64,000 nucleotides of DNA from Pseudodesulfovibrio aespoeensis Aspo-2 (GTDB lineage Bacteria > Desulfobacterota > Desulfovibrionia > Desulfovibrionales > Desulfovibrionaceae). A program made the position numbers and the translations under genes. This document shows positions 16,689-27,505 of this stretch, one piece after another. The notes below the pieces were generated by a model. The model worked only from the letters and a program-made list of their open reading frames with translations, did no database searches and was not told the origin of the DNA. Every line of letters begins with the position of its first letter. The first letter of the stretch is position 1. The stretch covers positions 2,914,001 through 2,978,000 of the forward strand of contig NC_014844.1 of NCBI RefSeq assembly GCF_000176915.2. Reading direction: 5' to 3'.

Positions 16689-18644
16689 ATGATACGGATT
16701 TCCAGAGACGAATGCATCAACACAGAAACCGCGACGCGCAAGGAGTGGCTTGATACCAACGGCATCGGCGGCTATGCGTCGAGCACCATCATCAACTGCC
16801 ACACGCGCAAATACCACGGCCTGCTCGTGGCCGCGCTGACCAAACCCAAGGGACGGTTCGTCCTCCTCTCCAAGGTCGAAACCTCGCTGGTCGGCGGCGA
16901 CAGGGAGTTCATCCTCTCCACCAACAAATATCCGGGGGTCTACCACCCCACCGGGCACCAGTTCGTGGACTCCTTCGAGCAGGGGCTGTTTCCGGCCATC
17001 ACCTACCGCATCGGCGACGTGGTCATCAAAAAGACCATGATGACGGTTTACGGCGAGAACACCGTGCTCCTGTGCTACGAGATGCTGGAGGGCAAGGTCA
17101 GCCCCATCATGCGCCTCAGGCCCCTGCTGGCCTACCGGGACATCCACGCCCTGGCCAGGGAGAACATGTTCCTGCGGCCCAAGTGCTTTGTCGAGAAGAA
17201 CGGCTGCATCATCGAACCCTACGAGGGCATGCCGCCCCTGCACATGGGCACCAACCGGGCATCGGAATTCTTCCCCGGCCCCAAGTGGTCCCTGAACCTG
17301 GAATACATCATCGAGCGCAACCGGGGCTTCGACTATCAGGAGGACCTGTTCTGCCCCGGCATGTTCGAGACGCGGCTGCACAAGGGCAAGCCGGTCATCT
17401 TCGCGGCCTCGGTGGAGCCCCTTGGCAACATGGAACACAAGCGCAAGGGCGAGGTGGCCCGGCGCGAGGCGCTCCTCGAGGCATCGAAGGACCGCACCAA
17501 AAGCGTCCACTGGGTCAAATATTTCGGGGACCAGTTCCTGGTCCGCAACACGTCCGGCTTCGCCTCGGTCATCGCGGGCTACCACTGGTTCGGCGAGTGG
17601 GGCCGCGACACCATGATCGCCCTGCCCGGGCTGACCTTCCACGCCGGGCGCCTGGAGTTCGGCGAGGAGGTGCTGGCCGCCTATGCCGGGCTTGAGCGCG
17701 ACGGGCTGCTGCCCAACTATCTCGACCAAACGTCCGAGCACCTGGCCTACAACTCCATCGACGCCTCCCTGTGGTTCTTCTGGGCAGTGCAGGAATACCT
17801 CAAGGCCAAAGGGAGCCGCGCCTTTGTCATGGAGCGCGTCTACCCGGCCCTCAAGCACATCGTGGCCGCCCATCTGGACGGGCGGGTGCCCCTGTGCTCC
17901 ATCGCGCCCGACGGGTTGCTCTATGCGGGCAACGCGTCCACCCAGCTCACCTGGATGGACGCCCAGGCCCATGGCAGGCCCGTCACCCCGCGCCACGGCG
18001 CGCCGGTGGAGATCAACGCCCTGTGGTACAACGCCCTCAAGTTCTTCCTGGAACTGGCCGGACCGGACGACGAGGCGCTGGCCGAGCGCGCCAGAGAGGC
18101 CGCCGCCCGGCTTGAAGCCAGCTTTGTCAACAAATTCTGGAGCCACGACGACCGCTGCCTGTGCGACGTGGTCAACGGCGACCGCCAGGACCGCTCCATC
18201 AGGCCCAACCAGGTCTTTGCCGTGTCCCTGCCCCACAGCCTGCTCGACGTGGCCCACATGCGCGACGTGGTCAGCAAGGTCCAGGCCCACCTGCTGACCC
18301 CCTACGGCCTGCGCACCCTGTCGCCGCGCGACCCGAAGTACTCGCCCTTCTACCGGGGCGACGCCGCCTCGCGCGACTCGGCCTACCACCAGGGCATGGT
18401 CTGGCCGTGGCTGGCCGGGCATTTCGGCGAGGCGCTGCTGCGCCAGGCCGAGGACAAGGCCGGGGCAAGGGCCTTCCTGCGTACCTACTTCAAGCCCATC
18501 CTGCGCGAGTTTCCCAACAATTTCGGCATCGCCTCGGTGCCCGAAATCTACACGGGCAACCCGCCGCACCTGCCCAAAGGGTGCATTGCCCAGGCATGGA
18601 GCGTGGGCGAGGCCATCAGGCTGAACAAGCTGTTGAGGAGCTGA
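16689..18644 (+). CDS. glycogen debranching enzyme (amylo-alpha-1,6-glucosidase family, GH133-like)
   Basis: The 651-residue protein begins with the N-terminal sugar-hydrolase fold (EWLDTNGIGGYASSTI, HTRKYHGLLVAA). It continues into an alpha/alpha-barrel catalytic domain with GYHWFGEWGRDTMIALPGL, NASTQLTWMDAQ and RPNQVFAVSLP. These motifs are diagnostic of bacterial and archaeal debranching enzymes that hydrolyse alpha-1,6 branches of glycogen. ATG 16689 is chosen because homologous sequence begins there; the open frame upstream reads as non-protein sequence. It is the first gene of a four-gene glycogen operon and is followed after 2 bp by a GT4 synthase. Location is cytosolic. Confidence 0.9.
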   Translation: MIRISRDECINTETATRKEWLDTNGIGGYASSTIINCHTRKYHGLLVAALTKPKGRFVLLSKVETSLVGGDREFILSTNKYPGVYHPTGHQFVDSFEQGLFPAITYRIGDVVIKKTMMTVYGENTVLLCYEMLEGKVSPIMRLRPLLAYRDIHALARENMFLRPKCFVEKNGCIIEPYEGMPPLHMGTNRASEFFPGPKWSLNLEYIIERNRGFDYQEDLFCPGMFETRLHKGKPVIFAASVEPLGNMEHKRKGEVARREALLEASKDRTKSVHWVKYFGDQFLVRNTSGFASVIAGYHWFGEWGRDTMIALPGLTFHAGRLEFGEEVLAAYAGLERDGLLPNYLDQTSEHLAYNSIDASLWFFWAVQEYLKAKGSRAFVMERVYPALKHIVAAHLDGRVPLCSIAPDGLLYAGNASTQLTWMDAQAHGRPVTPRHGAPVEINALWYNALKFFLELAGPDDEALAERAREAAARLEASFVNKFWSHDDRCLCDVVNGDRQDRSIRPNQVFAVSLPHSLLDVAHMRDVVSKVQAHLLTPYGLRTLSPRDPKYSPFYRGDAASRDSAYHQGMVWPWLAGHFGEALLRQAEDKAGARAFLRTYFKPILREFPNNFGIASVPEIYTGNPPHLPKGCIAQAWSVGEAIRLNKLLRS

Positions 18645-18646
18645 TC

Positions 18647-19933
18647 ATGCGCGTACTCATGTTCGGGTGGGAGTTCCCCCCGTATATATCCGGCGGTCTC
18701 GGCACCGCCTGCCTCGGTCTGACAAAGGGCCTGGCAGGGCTGGGCACGGACATCGTGTTCGTGCTGCCCAAGCTCGAATCCGGCGAATCGGGCGGACACC
18801 TGACCCTGCTGGGCGCCAACCGCGTCCGGGCCAGGGTCGGCATCTCCGAAATCCTGGCCCTGCGCGAGCGGGTCAAGGTGCTTGAGGTGCTCTCGCCCCT
18901 GCGCCCCTATCTGACGGAAAGAGAATACCGCAGCATCCTCGAACACGACGAGTTCATCACCGCCAAGGACATTCTGGGCGAGGTGGAGAACGTGTTTGCC
19001 GGCGGCTACGGAAGCAACCTCATGGCCGAGATCGTGCGCTACAGCGTGGTGGCCGCGCACCTGGCCGCGTCCGAGCGGTTCGACGTCATCCACGCCCACG
19101 ACTGGATGACCGCCCCGGCGGGCATCGAGGCCAAACGGGTCTCGGGCAAGCCGCTCGTGGTCCACGCCCACGCGCTGGAATTCGACCGCAGCGGGGACCA
19201 TGTCAACCAGCAGGTCTATGACATCGAACGGGCGGGTTTCGAGGCCGCGGACCGGATCATCGCGGTGAGCCACTACACCATGGACACCATCGTCAAGCGC
19301 TACTCCATCGACCCGGCCAAGATCACCGTGGTCCACAACGCCGTGTCCAAAGAGCGGCGCTTCGGCCAGATGCGGCTGCAAAAGCCCCTCAAGGAGAAGA
19401 TCGTCCTCTTCCTTGGCCGCATAACCTTCCAGAAGGGGCCGGACTACTTCGTGGAGGCCGCAGCCAGGGTGCTGAAGAAAAACCCGGACGTGCGCTTTGT
19501 CATGGCCGGGACGGGCGACATGTTCCCCCGCATGGTGGAGCGCATGGCCCAGTTGCGCATGGCCCACCGCTTCCATTTCCTCGGCTTCGTGCGCGGGGCG
19601 GACGTGGAGCGCATCTACGCCATGAGCGATCTCTACGTCATGCCCAGCGTGTCCGAACCGTTCGGCATCACCCCACTCGAGGCCATGGTCTACAACGTGC
19701 CAGCCATCGTCTCCCGGCAGTCGGGCGTGGCCGAAATCCTCGACCACGCGGTCAAGGTGGACTTCTGGGACGTGGACAGGCTCGCCTTCGAAATCCTCGA
19801 CATCCTCGGCAACGAGGCCCGGGCCAGCGAACTGGCCGTGAAGGGCGTGGAAACCCTCAAGAAGATCAAATGGGAAATCGCGGCGGAGCATGTCCTCAAC
19901 GTCTACATGGAACTCGCCGGAGGTGCGCGATGA
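18647..19933 (+). CDS. GT4 family glycosyltransferase, glycogen synthase-like
   Basis: The 428-residue protein is a GT-B enzyme with the N-terminal donor/acceptor signature MFGWEFPPYISGGLGTACLGLTKGL and VIHAHDWMTAPAGI. The C-terminal nucleotide-sugar domain has VLFLGRITFQKGPDYFVEAA and the E-x7-E motif in SEPFGITPLEAM. It is probably an alpha-1,4-glucan synthase or maltose-1-phosphate/maltooligosaccharide-forming enzyme. Its neighbours (debranching enzyme, GH57 enzyme, synthase-phosphorylase fusion) make a glycogen role likely. ATG 18647 has GAGGAG six bases upstream. Its stop overlaps the next start (ATGA), so translation is coupled. Confidence 0.88.
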   Translation: MRVLMFGWEFPPYISGGLGTACLGLTKGLAGLGTDIVFVLPKLESGESGGHLTLLGANRVRARVGISEILALRERVKVLEVLSPLRPYLTEREYRSILEHDEFITAKDILGEVENVFAGGYGSNLMAEIVRYSVVAAHLAASERFDVIHAHDWMTAPAGIEAKRVSGKPLVVHAHALEFDRSGDHVNQQVYDIERAGFEAADRIIAVSHYTMDTIVKRYSIDPAKITVVHNAVSKERRFGQMRLQKPLKEKIVLFLGRITFQKGPDYFVEAAARVLKKNPDVRFVMAGTGDMFPRMVERMAQLRMAHRFHFLGFVRGADVERIYAMSDLYVMPSVSEPFGITPLEAMVYNVPAIVSRQSGVAEILDHAVKVDFWDVDRLAFEILDILGNEARASELAVKGVETLKKIKWEIAAEHVLNVYMELAGGAR

Positions 19934-21129
19934 TCTCCGTATGCCTCTACTTCCAGGTGCATCAGCCCATGCGGCTCAACCAGGGATACTCGTTCTTCGA
20001 CATCGGCCTTGGTCACGACTACCGCGACGACACGGCCAACCGCGATATCCTGCGCAAGGTGGCTGACAAATGCTATCTGCCCGCCAACCGGCTGATGCTC
20101 GATCTGATCAACGAGTTCAAGGGAAAGTTCAGGATATCCTACGCCATCACCGGCGTGGCCATGGAGCAGTTCCAGGAGTTCTGCCCCGAGGTGCTCGAAT
20201 CCTTCCGCGCGCTGGCCGAAACCGGCTGCGTGGAGTTCATCGGCGAGACCCACTACCACTCCCTGTCGTTCCTCTTCTCAAAGGAGGAGTTCCGGCGGCA
20301 GGTGAAGATGCACGACAAGGTGCTCAAGGAGTTCTTCGGGGTCAAGCCAGTCACCTTCCGCAACACCGAGCTGATCTACAGCAACGACCTGGCCCTGGAA
20401 GTCGAGAAGATGGGCTACAAGACGATCCTGGCCGAGGGCGCGGACCATGTGCTGGGCTGGCGCTCCCCCAACTTCGTCTACCAGCCAGCCGGGTGCTGCA
20501 AGCTCAAGGCGCTGCTCAAGAATTACCGTCTCTCGGACGACGTGGCCTTCCGCTTCTCGGACCAGGGCTGGAGCGAGTGGCCGGTGACAGCCGAAAGATT
20601 CGCCAAATGGGTCCACGCCGTGGCCGGCAACGGCGAGGTGGTCAACCTGTTCATGGACTACGAGACCATCGGCGAGCACCAGTGGGCCGAAACCGGCATC
20701 TTCGAGTTCTTCCGCGCCCTGCCGGGAGCCATCCTCGACCATCCGGACTTCACCTTCAAGACCCCTTGCGAGGCGGCCGCCGGGCTCGACCCCAAGGCCC
20801 AGATCGACGTGCCCCACTTCACCTCCTGGGCCGACCTGGAGCGCGATGTCACGGCCTGGCTCGGCAACCCCATGCAGGATCAGGCGGCGGAGCTGGCCTA
20901 TGCCCTGGAGGACCGGGTGCTGGCCACGGGCGACGATGACCTCATCGCCACCTGGCGGGAGTTGCTGACCAGCGACCATTTCTATTATATGTGCACCAAG
21001 TGGTTCTCGGACGGCGACGTGCACAAGTACTTCAACCCCTATGAGACCCCGCATCAGGCGTTCATCACCTACATGAACGCCCTCAACGATCTGACATTGA
21101 CCGTGGACCGCAGACTCGGCAACAAGTGA
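19930..21129 (+). CDS. GH57 family alpha-amylase/glucanotransferase
   Basis: The 399-residue product opens with the family's VHQP motif (YFQVHQPMRL). It contains FRNTELIYSND, carrying the expected catalytic glutamate, and FMDYETIGEHQW, carrying the likely acid Asp. GH57 enzymes act on alpha-1,4 or alpha-1,6 glucans as amylases, 4-alpha-glucanotransferases or branching enzymes. No glgB-type gene lies in this operon, so branching or transfer are both possible. This length fits amylase-type members better than the longer (500+) GH57 branching enzymes. The gene overlaps the GT4 gene by 4 bp and precedes the fusion gene. Confidence 0.87.
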   Translation: MISVCLYFQVHQPMRLNQGYSFFDIGLGHDYRDDTANRDILRKVADKCYLPANRLMLDLINEFKGKFRISYAITGVAMEQFQEFCPEVLESFRALAETGCVEFIGETHYHSLSFLFSKEEFRRQVKMHDKVLKEFFGVKPVTFRNTELIYSNDLALEVEKMGYKTILAEGADHVLGWRSPNFVYQPAGCCKLKALLKNYRLSDDVAFRFSDQGWSEWPVTAERFAKWVHAVAGNGEVVNLFMDYETIGEHQWAETGIFEFFRALPGAILDHPDFTFKTPCEAAAGLDPKAQIDVPHFTSWADLERDVTAWLGNPMQDQAAELAYALEDRVLATGDDDLIATWRELLTSDHFYYMCTKWFSDGDVHKYFNPYETPHQAFITYMNALNDLTLTVDRRLGNK

Positions 21130-21146
21130 CCGCAGGAGTGAACCCG

Positions 21147-24100
21147 ATGGAATCCAGTTGGCTGTTCGAAGTATCGTGGGAAGTATGCAACAAGGTGGGC
21201 GGCATCCATACCGTCATCAGCAGCAAGGCAGCCGAAGCCATGGCCGCCTTTGATGGCCGCTACGTGGCCATCGGCCCCCTGCTCGACCGCAATCCGGGGT
21301 TCGACCCCTGCGACCCGCCCGAGGAATTCGCCGCCACTCTGGAGCGGCTCAAGCAGCACAACATCCCCACCAGCGTGGGCCAGTGGGACATCCCCGGCAG
21401 GCCGTGGGTTCTGCTCGTCGATTTCCAGGGGGCCTTCCCGACCCACGACAAGCTCCTTTTCCAACTGTGGAACGACTTTGGCGTGGACTCCATGACCGGC
21501 GGCTGGGACTACATCGAGCCGCTGGTCTTCAGCACCACCGCGGCCATGGTCATCAAGGAGATTCATGACGACGTGGAGGGCGTGTCCGAGGTCTTTGCCC
21601 ATTTCCACGAATGGATGTCCGGCGCGGGCGTACTCTACCTCAAGAAACAGGCGCCCGCCGTGGCCACCCTGCTGACCACCCACGCCACCATGCTTGGCCG
21701 GGCCATGTCCGGCTCCGGGGTGGACATCTACGAGCGGCTGGAGGAGATCGAGCCGTCCCAGGAGGCCAAGGCATACGGGGTGGCGGCCAAGCACTCCATG
21801 GAGTCCGTGGCCGCGCGCGAGGCAGACTGCTTTGCCACCGTGTCAGACATCACCCGGCGCGAGGCGTCCAACCTGCTGGGCACCAACCCGGCTGTGGTCA
21901 CCTTCAACGGCTTCAACCTCGAAGGCTTTGCCGAGCCTGTGGCAGTGGAAAAAACGCGCAAGACCGCCCGCAACCGGCTCATCGACCTCGCCTCCCGCTT
22001 TCTGGAGCGCGACCTGAAGCCGGACAAGACCCTGCTGGTGGCCACCAGCGGCAGATACGAGTTCCACAACAAGGGCATCGACCTGCTCATCGAGAGCCTG
22101 GCCCAAGTGGACGGAGAGCTGGCCAAGGCAGACTCGGACATGACCGTGGTCACCTTCCTGCTGGTCACCTGCGGCTACGCGGGCTTCAGCGAGGAGGCGC
22201 GCAAGCGGCTCAAGGACGAGCACTACAGCATCGAGAAATACGGCGGCATCGCCACCCACCATCTCGGCGACTCGGACCGCGACTCCATCGTGCTCAAATG
22301 CCGCGAGATGAAGCTGAACAATGAGCCTGCCAACCGCTGCTGCGTCATCTTCATTCCGGTCTACCTCGACGGCAACGACGGCATCCTCAACCTGGAATAC
22401 TACGACGCCCTGGCGGGCATGGACCTGACCGTTTTCCCCTCCTTCTACGAGCCGTGGGGCTACACCCCCATGGAGAGCGCGGCCTTTTACGTGCCCACCA
22501 TCACGGCGGACCGGGCCGGTTTCGGCCAGTGGGTCATGGAGCGGCACCCTGGCGGGCACCCCGGCGTCATGGTCCTCAACCGGCTCCGGGACAACTTCCG
22601 CACCGCCGCAGGCAAGCTGGCCAAGACCCTGCTCGACTTCACCCGCTGGTCGCCCGAGGAGCGCGCCTTTCGCCGCGGCGAGGCCCGGCGCATCGCCGAA
22701 GAGGCCACCTGGAAGAACTTCTATCCCCTCTACATCGAGGCCTATGAACTGGCCGCGGGCATCCGCACCGAGCGGGTGGCGGGCGTGCAACGCATGGCCA
22801 TGGCCCCGGGCAAACTGTTCAGCTTCACCGGCGTCAACACCACCCAGCCCAGGCTCAAGTCCTTCTCGGTCATCACCGACCTGCCGGACAACCTGGCCAG
22901 ATTGCGCGACCTGGCCTCCAACCTCTGGTGGGTCTGGCACCGCGACGCCCAGGAGATATTCGAGGGCATCGACGCCCAGCGGTGGCAGCAATGCGGCCAC
23001 AACCCGGTGGAATTCCTGAACGCACTGGACCCGGAGCGCATTGCCCATGTGGCGGACGACGCGGCCTTCATGGGCCGCGTCAAGGAGGTACTCGCCCGCT
23101 TCGACGCCTACATGGCCGAGAGCGGCAAGGCGGATCACGGAGGCATTACCTGGAGCAACCCCATCTCCTACTTCTCCATGGAATTCGGCCTGCACGAGTC
23201 CATCCCCATCTACTCCGGCGGCCTGGGCCTCCTGGCTGGCGACCACATCAAGTCGGCCAGCGACCTCAACCTGCCCTTTATCGGCGTCTCGCTGCTCTAC
23301 AAGAACGGCTACTTTCACCAGCGCATCAACGGCAACGGCGAGCAGGTGGTCGAGTACCACGAGAACAACTTCGCCTCCATGCCCATCATCCCGCTGCAAA
23401 ACGGCGACTCGGACCGCGTCCTGGTGACCGTGGACCTGCCGGGCCGCCCCATTTACGCCCAGGTCTGGGAGGTGCGCGTGGGCCGGGCCAAGCTCTATCT
23501 GCTCGACACCGACGTGCCCGAGAACTCCCGCACCGACCGCGACATCGCGGCCAAGCTCTACGAACCGTCGTCCAAGGGACGCATCGAGCAGGAGATCCTG
23601 CTCGGCGTGGGCGGCGTGCGCATGTTCAAGACCCTGGGCATCACCCCCTGCCTCTACCACCTCAACGAGGGCCACTCGGCCTTCCTGCTCTTCGAGCGCA
23701 TCCGGCAGCTCATGCGCCTTGAGGGCGTTGATTTCGCAACGGCCAAGGAGATCGTGCGCGGGTCCACCTGCTTCACCATGCACACCCCGGTCCCGGCGGG
23801 CAACGAGCGGTTCGAGCGCTCCCTGGTGGAGAACTACTTCCGCGGCTACGCCGCCGAGATGGACGTGCCCTGGGACGCCCTGTGGAACCTCGGCCACATG
23901 TACGCCGAGGAGGCGGACCACCTGAACATGACCGTACTTGCCCTCCAGCTCTCCTACGTCAGAAACGGCGTCAGCAAGCTGCACGGCGAGGTCTCCCGGC
24001 GCATGTGGATGGACCTGTGGCGGGGCTTCCTGTTCAGCGAGGTGCCAGTGGGCCACATCACCAACGGCGTGCACATCACCACCTGGCTCGACGAACGGCT

Positions 24101-25385
24101 CAGGCGCGACATTGAGGAGACCTGCAACATCTCGGTCCACTCGGCCCTTTCCGACGACATCGACTGGGCCGGGCTGGACGACATCGACGACCGCCGCCTG
24201 TGGGACACCCACATCGCCCTCAAGCACCGGCTCTACGACGAGATCCGCCGCTCCATCTCCAACCAGTGGGCGCGCGAAGGCGAGCCGCCAAACCGGCTGC
24301 GCACCTTCCTCGACACCCTCAACCCGGACCACCTGACCCTGTGCTTCGCCCGGCGGTTCACGGCCTACAAGCGGCCCACGCTGCTGTTTCACAACCTGAA
24401 CAAGGTCAAGGAACTGTTCCGCAACCCCGAAAAACCCATCAACATCATCTTCGCGGGCAAGGCACACCCGGCAGACACCATCGGCTCGAGCTTCATCAAC
24501 CTCATCTGCCGGCTGGCCAAGCAGGACGACTTCCTTGGCCGGGTCATCTTCCTTGAGAGCTACGACATCCGGCTGGCCCGCCTGCTCGTCTCCGGCTCTG
24601 ACGTGTGGCTGAACAACCCCACCCGGCTGATGGAGGCCAGCGGCACCAGCGGCATGAAGGCCGCCCTCAACGGCGTGCCCAACTGCAGCATCCTCGACGG
24701 CTGGTGGGACGAGGCCTTTGACACCAAAAACGGCTGGGCCGTGGGCCAGGGGCTGGTCTATGAGACCCAGGTCAACCAGGACATCGTGGACGCCGACAAC
24801 CTCTACGCCGTGCTCGAAACCGAAGTGGTGCCGGAGTTTTACGACCGGGGCGACGGCGTGCCCCACGGCTGGATCAAACGGATGAAGGAATCCATGAAGA
24901 CCGCCTTCAAGCAGTACGGCACCCACCGCATGGTCCGCGACTACATCAGCGACATGTACCTGCCCACCCTGGCCCTGGCTGCGCGGCGCAACAAGAACAA
25001 GTACGCCCTGGCCAAGGACGTGGGCACGTGGCAGCGGCGCATCCCGGGCCGCTTCTCCACGGTCAACATCAAGGAGATCCGGGTGGAGGGCATCCACGGC
25101 GACGTGTTCATGCTCGGCAACACCCTGCGGATATCGGCCAAGGTGGACAAGGGGCAATTGCTCCAGGAGGAGATGCTGGTGGAACTGATCGTGGCCAGCC
25201 CAGGCGAGGATACGGTCCTCGACTGCAAGCCGCTCAAGCTCAAGCACACCGAGGGCAACAACCTGGAGTTCCGGGTCGAGTACACCCCGGCCTCGTCCGG
25301 CACCTGCCGCTACGGCATCCGGGTCATCCCGGTCCATCCGGGCCTTGGCACCAAGTACGAGACCCGCCTGATCCGATGGAGCTGA
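21147..25385 (+). CDS. fused GT3-type glycogen synthase and GT35 alpha-glucan phosphorylase
   Basis: This 1412-residue protein joins two enzymes of opposite direction. Residues about 1-545 resemble eukaryote-type (GT3) glycogen synthase, starting WEVCNKVGGIHTVI, with the E-x7-E motif in YEPWGYTPMESA. Residues about 575-1290 are an alpha-glucan phosphorylase: TDLPDNLARLRDLASNLWWVW, SMEFGLHESIPIYSGGLG and the PLP-lysine motif SGTSGMKAALNG. A C-terminal beta domain follows (about 1300-1412). The synthase would add glucose from a nucleotide sugar and the phosphorylase would release glucose-1-phosphate. ATG 21147 has AGGAG eight bases upstream and is preferred over GTG 21126. No frame break lies at the junction. 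It ends the glycogen operon. Confidence 0.9.
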   Translation: MESSWLFEVSWEVCNKVGGIHTVISSKAAEAMAAFDGRYVAIGPLLDRNPGFDPCDPPEEFAATLERLKQHNIPTSVGQWDIPGRPWVLLVDFQGAFPTHDKLLFQLWNDFGVDSMTGGWDYIEPLVFSTTAAMVIKEIHDDVEGVSEVFAHFHEWMSGAGVLYLKKQAPAVATLLTTHATMLGRAMSGSGVDIYERLEEIEPSQEAKAYGVAAKHSMESVAAREADCFATVSDITRREASNLLGTNPAVVTFNGFNLEGFAEPVAVEKTRKTARNRLIDLASRFLERDLKPDKTLLVATSGRYEFHNKGIDLLIESLAQVDGELAKADSDMTVVTFLLVTCGYAGFSEEARKRLKDEHYSIEKYGGIATHHLGDSDRDSIVLKCREMKLNNEPANRCCVIFIPVYLDGNDGILNLEYYDALAGMDLTVFPSFYEPWGYTPMESAAFYVPTITADRAGFGQWVMERHPGGHPGVMVLNRLRDNFRTAAGKLAKTLLDFTRWSPEERAFRRGEARRIAEEATWKNFYPLYIEAYELAAGIRTERVAGVQRMAMAPGKLFSFTGVNTTQPRLKSFSVITDLPDNLARLRDLASNLWWVWHRDAQEIFEGIDAQRWQQCGHNPVEFLNALDPERIAHVADDAAFMGRVKEVLARFDAYMAESGKADHGGITWSNPISYFSMEFGLHESIPIYSGGLGLLAGDHIKSASDLNLPFIGVSLLYKNGYFHQRINGNGEQVVEYHENNFASMPIIPLQNGDSDRVLVTVDLPGRPIYAQVWEVRVGRAKLYLLDTDVPENSRTDRDIAAKLYEPSSKGRIEQEILLGVGGVRMFKTLGITPCLYHLNEGHSAFLLFERIRQLMRLEGVDFATAKEIVRGSTCFTMHTPVPAGNERFERSLVENYFRGYAAEMDVPWDALWNLGHMYAEEADHLNMTVLALQLSYVRNGVSKLHGEVSRRMWMDLWRGFLFSEVPVGHITNGVHITTWLDERLRRDIEETCNISVHSALSDDIDWAGLDDIDDRRLWDTHIALKHRLYDEIRRSISNQWAREGEPPNRLRTFLDTLNPDHLTLCFARRFTAYKRPTLLFHNLNKVKELFRNPEKPINIIFAGKAHPADTIGSSFINLICRLAKQDDFLGRVIFLESYDIRLARLLVSGSDVWLNNPTRLMEASGTSGMKAALNGVPNCSILDGWWDEAFDTKNGWAVGQGLVYETQVNQDIVDADNLYAVLETEVVPEFYDRGDGVPHGWIKRMKESMKTAFKQYGTHRMVRDYISDMYLPTLALAARRNKNKYALAKDVGTWQRRIPGRFSTVNIKEIRVEGIHGDVFMLGNTLRISAKVDKGQLLQEEMLVELIVASPGEDTVLDCKPLKLKHTEGNNLEFRVEYTPASSGTCRYGIRVIPVHPGLGTKYETRLIRWS

Positions 25386-25406
25386 GCAACCGGACCGGAA
25401 CGCATC

Positions 25407-25450
25407 AGGCCCGGAAGCGCCCCCGCCAGGGAAGCGCCTCCGGGCCTTTC
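25407..25450 (+). terminator. intrinsic terminator after glycogen operon
   Basis: AGGCCCGGA (25407-25415) and TCCGGGCCT (25439-25447) form a 9-bp stem followed by a short T-run. It is 21 bp after the fusion-gene stop. Confidence 0.65.
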
Positions 25451-25518
25451 CGCGCCCTGGCGCAATTCCCCTTGCCAGTTCAACTCTCCGGGATTACAGC
25501 GGTCACGAGGAACCAGAC

Positions 25519-26922
<1,404 letters not shown>

Positions 26923-26931
<9 letters not shown>

Positions 26932-26975
26932 CACTTCACACTGAACCTTTTCGGAACCCTCAGTTCACACTTTTT
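26923..26975 (+). terminator. terminator-like hairpin after activator gene B
   Basis: GTGAACTGA (26923-26931) pairs with TCAGTTCAC (26960-26968) and is followed two bases later by TTTTT. The left arm includes the activator's stop codon. Confidence 0.55.
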
Positions 26976-27063
26976 CGATATCCCAATTATTTCAAGATAT
27001 TCTCTGTAAATCCTCCGACAGGACAGCCCCTGAGCCAGCCTCTGCCCGGCCCAGCCGCGGAAA

Positions 27064-27082
27064 CAGGAACTCGCGGTTCCTG
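27064..27082. promoter_or_regulatory. 19-bp palindrome, likely activator binding site (locus B)
   Basis: CAGGAACTCGCGGTTCCTG has the same 7-bp arms and 5-base centre as the site at 11723-11741. Its end is 56 bp before the sigma-54 GG, against 55 bp at locus A. Confidence 0.75.
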
Positions 27083-27135
27083 CCCATCCACAGGGGCCAG
27101 TCAAAATATTCCTTGTTTTTCAGACTATTACACAG

Positions 27136-27152
27136 TTGGCCCCATATATGCT
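27136..27152 (+). promoter_or_regulatory. sigma-54 promoter (-24/-12), locus B
   Basis: TTGGCCCCATATATGCT has GG (27138-27139) and GC (27150-27151) separated by ten bases. Transcription should begin near 27163, ahead of the gene at 27191. Confidence 0.72.
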
Positions 27153-27190
27153 TTGCAGTGCCGACCCCGTTTATTCACCAAGGAGCATGC

Positions 27191-27505
27191 ATGGGACACA
27201 GGACACGCAAATCCGCGCCTGAAAGCGAGACCGTCATCGGCGTGCTCATTCCGCACGGCTGGGACGAGCATTTCAGCGTCACAAGCATTTCCCTGGCATG
27301 CGACGGCGAGAGAGAGATCGTCATCAACAACCTGGATGCCCACCCCGGGCTGCTCGTCCTGCTGCGCAAGCGGATCAGCGCCACCGGCGCAGTGGTCCGT
27401 GACGAACAGGGGGAATCCATGGCCGTGCAGTCATACCGGCCTCTCAAGGAAAACGACGGCAACGATTTTGAACCAAAGGGAACGACACATGAAAATTCGC
27501 TCTAG
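27191..27505 (+). CDS. small conserved protein, first gene of sigma-54 operon B
   Basis: The 104-residue protein is related to the product at 11847-12122 (shared pattern SETVIGVLIPHGWDEHFSVTSI). It has the same C-terminal strand pair (RISATGAVVRDEQGESMAVQSY). AAGGAG lies five bases before ATG 27191, fixing the start. Its 3' end overlaps the next gene by 17 bp, so the two are translationally coupled. No known family is recognised. Duplication together with its exported partner at both sigma-54 operons suggests an accessory function required wherever the system is expressed. Confidence 0.78.
   Translation: MGHRTRKSAPESETVIGVLIPHGWDEHFSVTSISLACDGEREIVINNLDAHPGLLVLLRKRISATGAVVRDEQGESMAVQSYRPLKENDGNDFEPKGTTHENSL

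Noticed and set aside
21843..25337. Very long minus-strand frame opposite the synthase-phosphorylase gene
   Set aside because: The plus strand has clear enzyme motifs throughout; the antisense translation has no recognisable domain.
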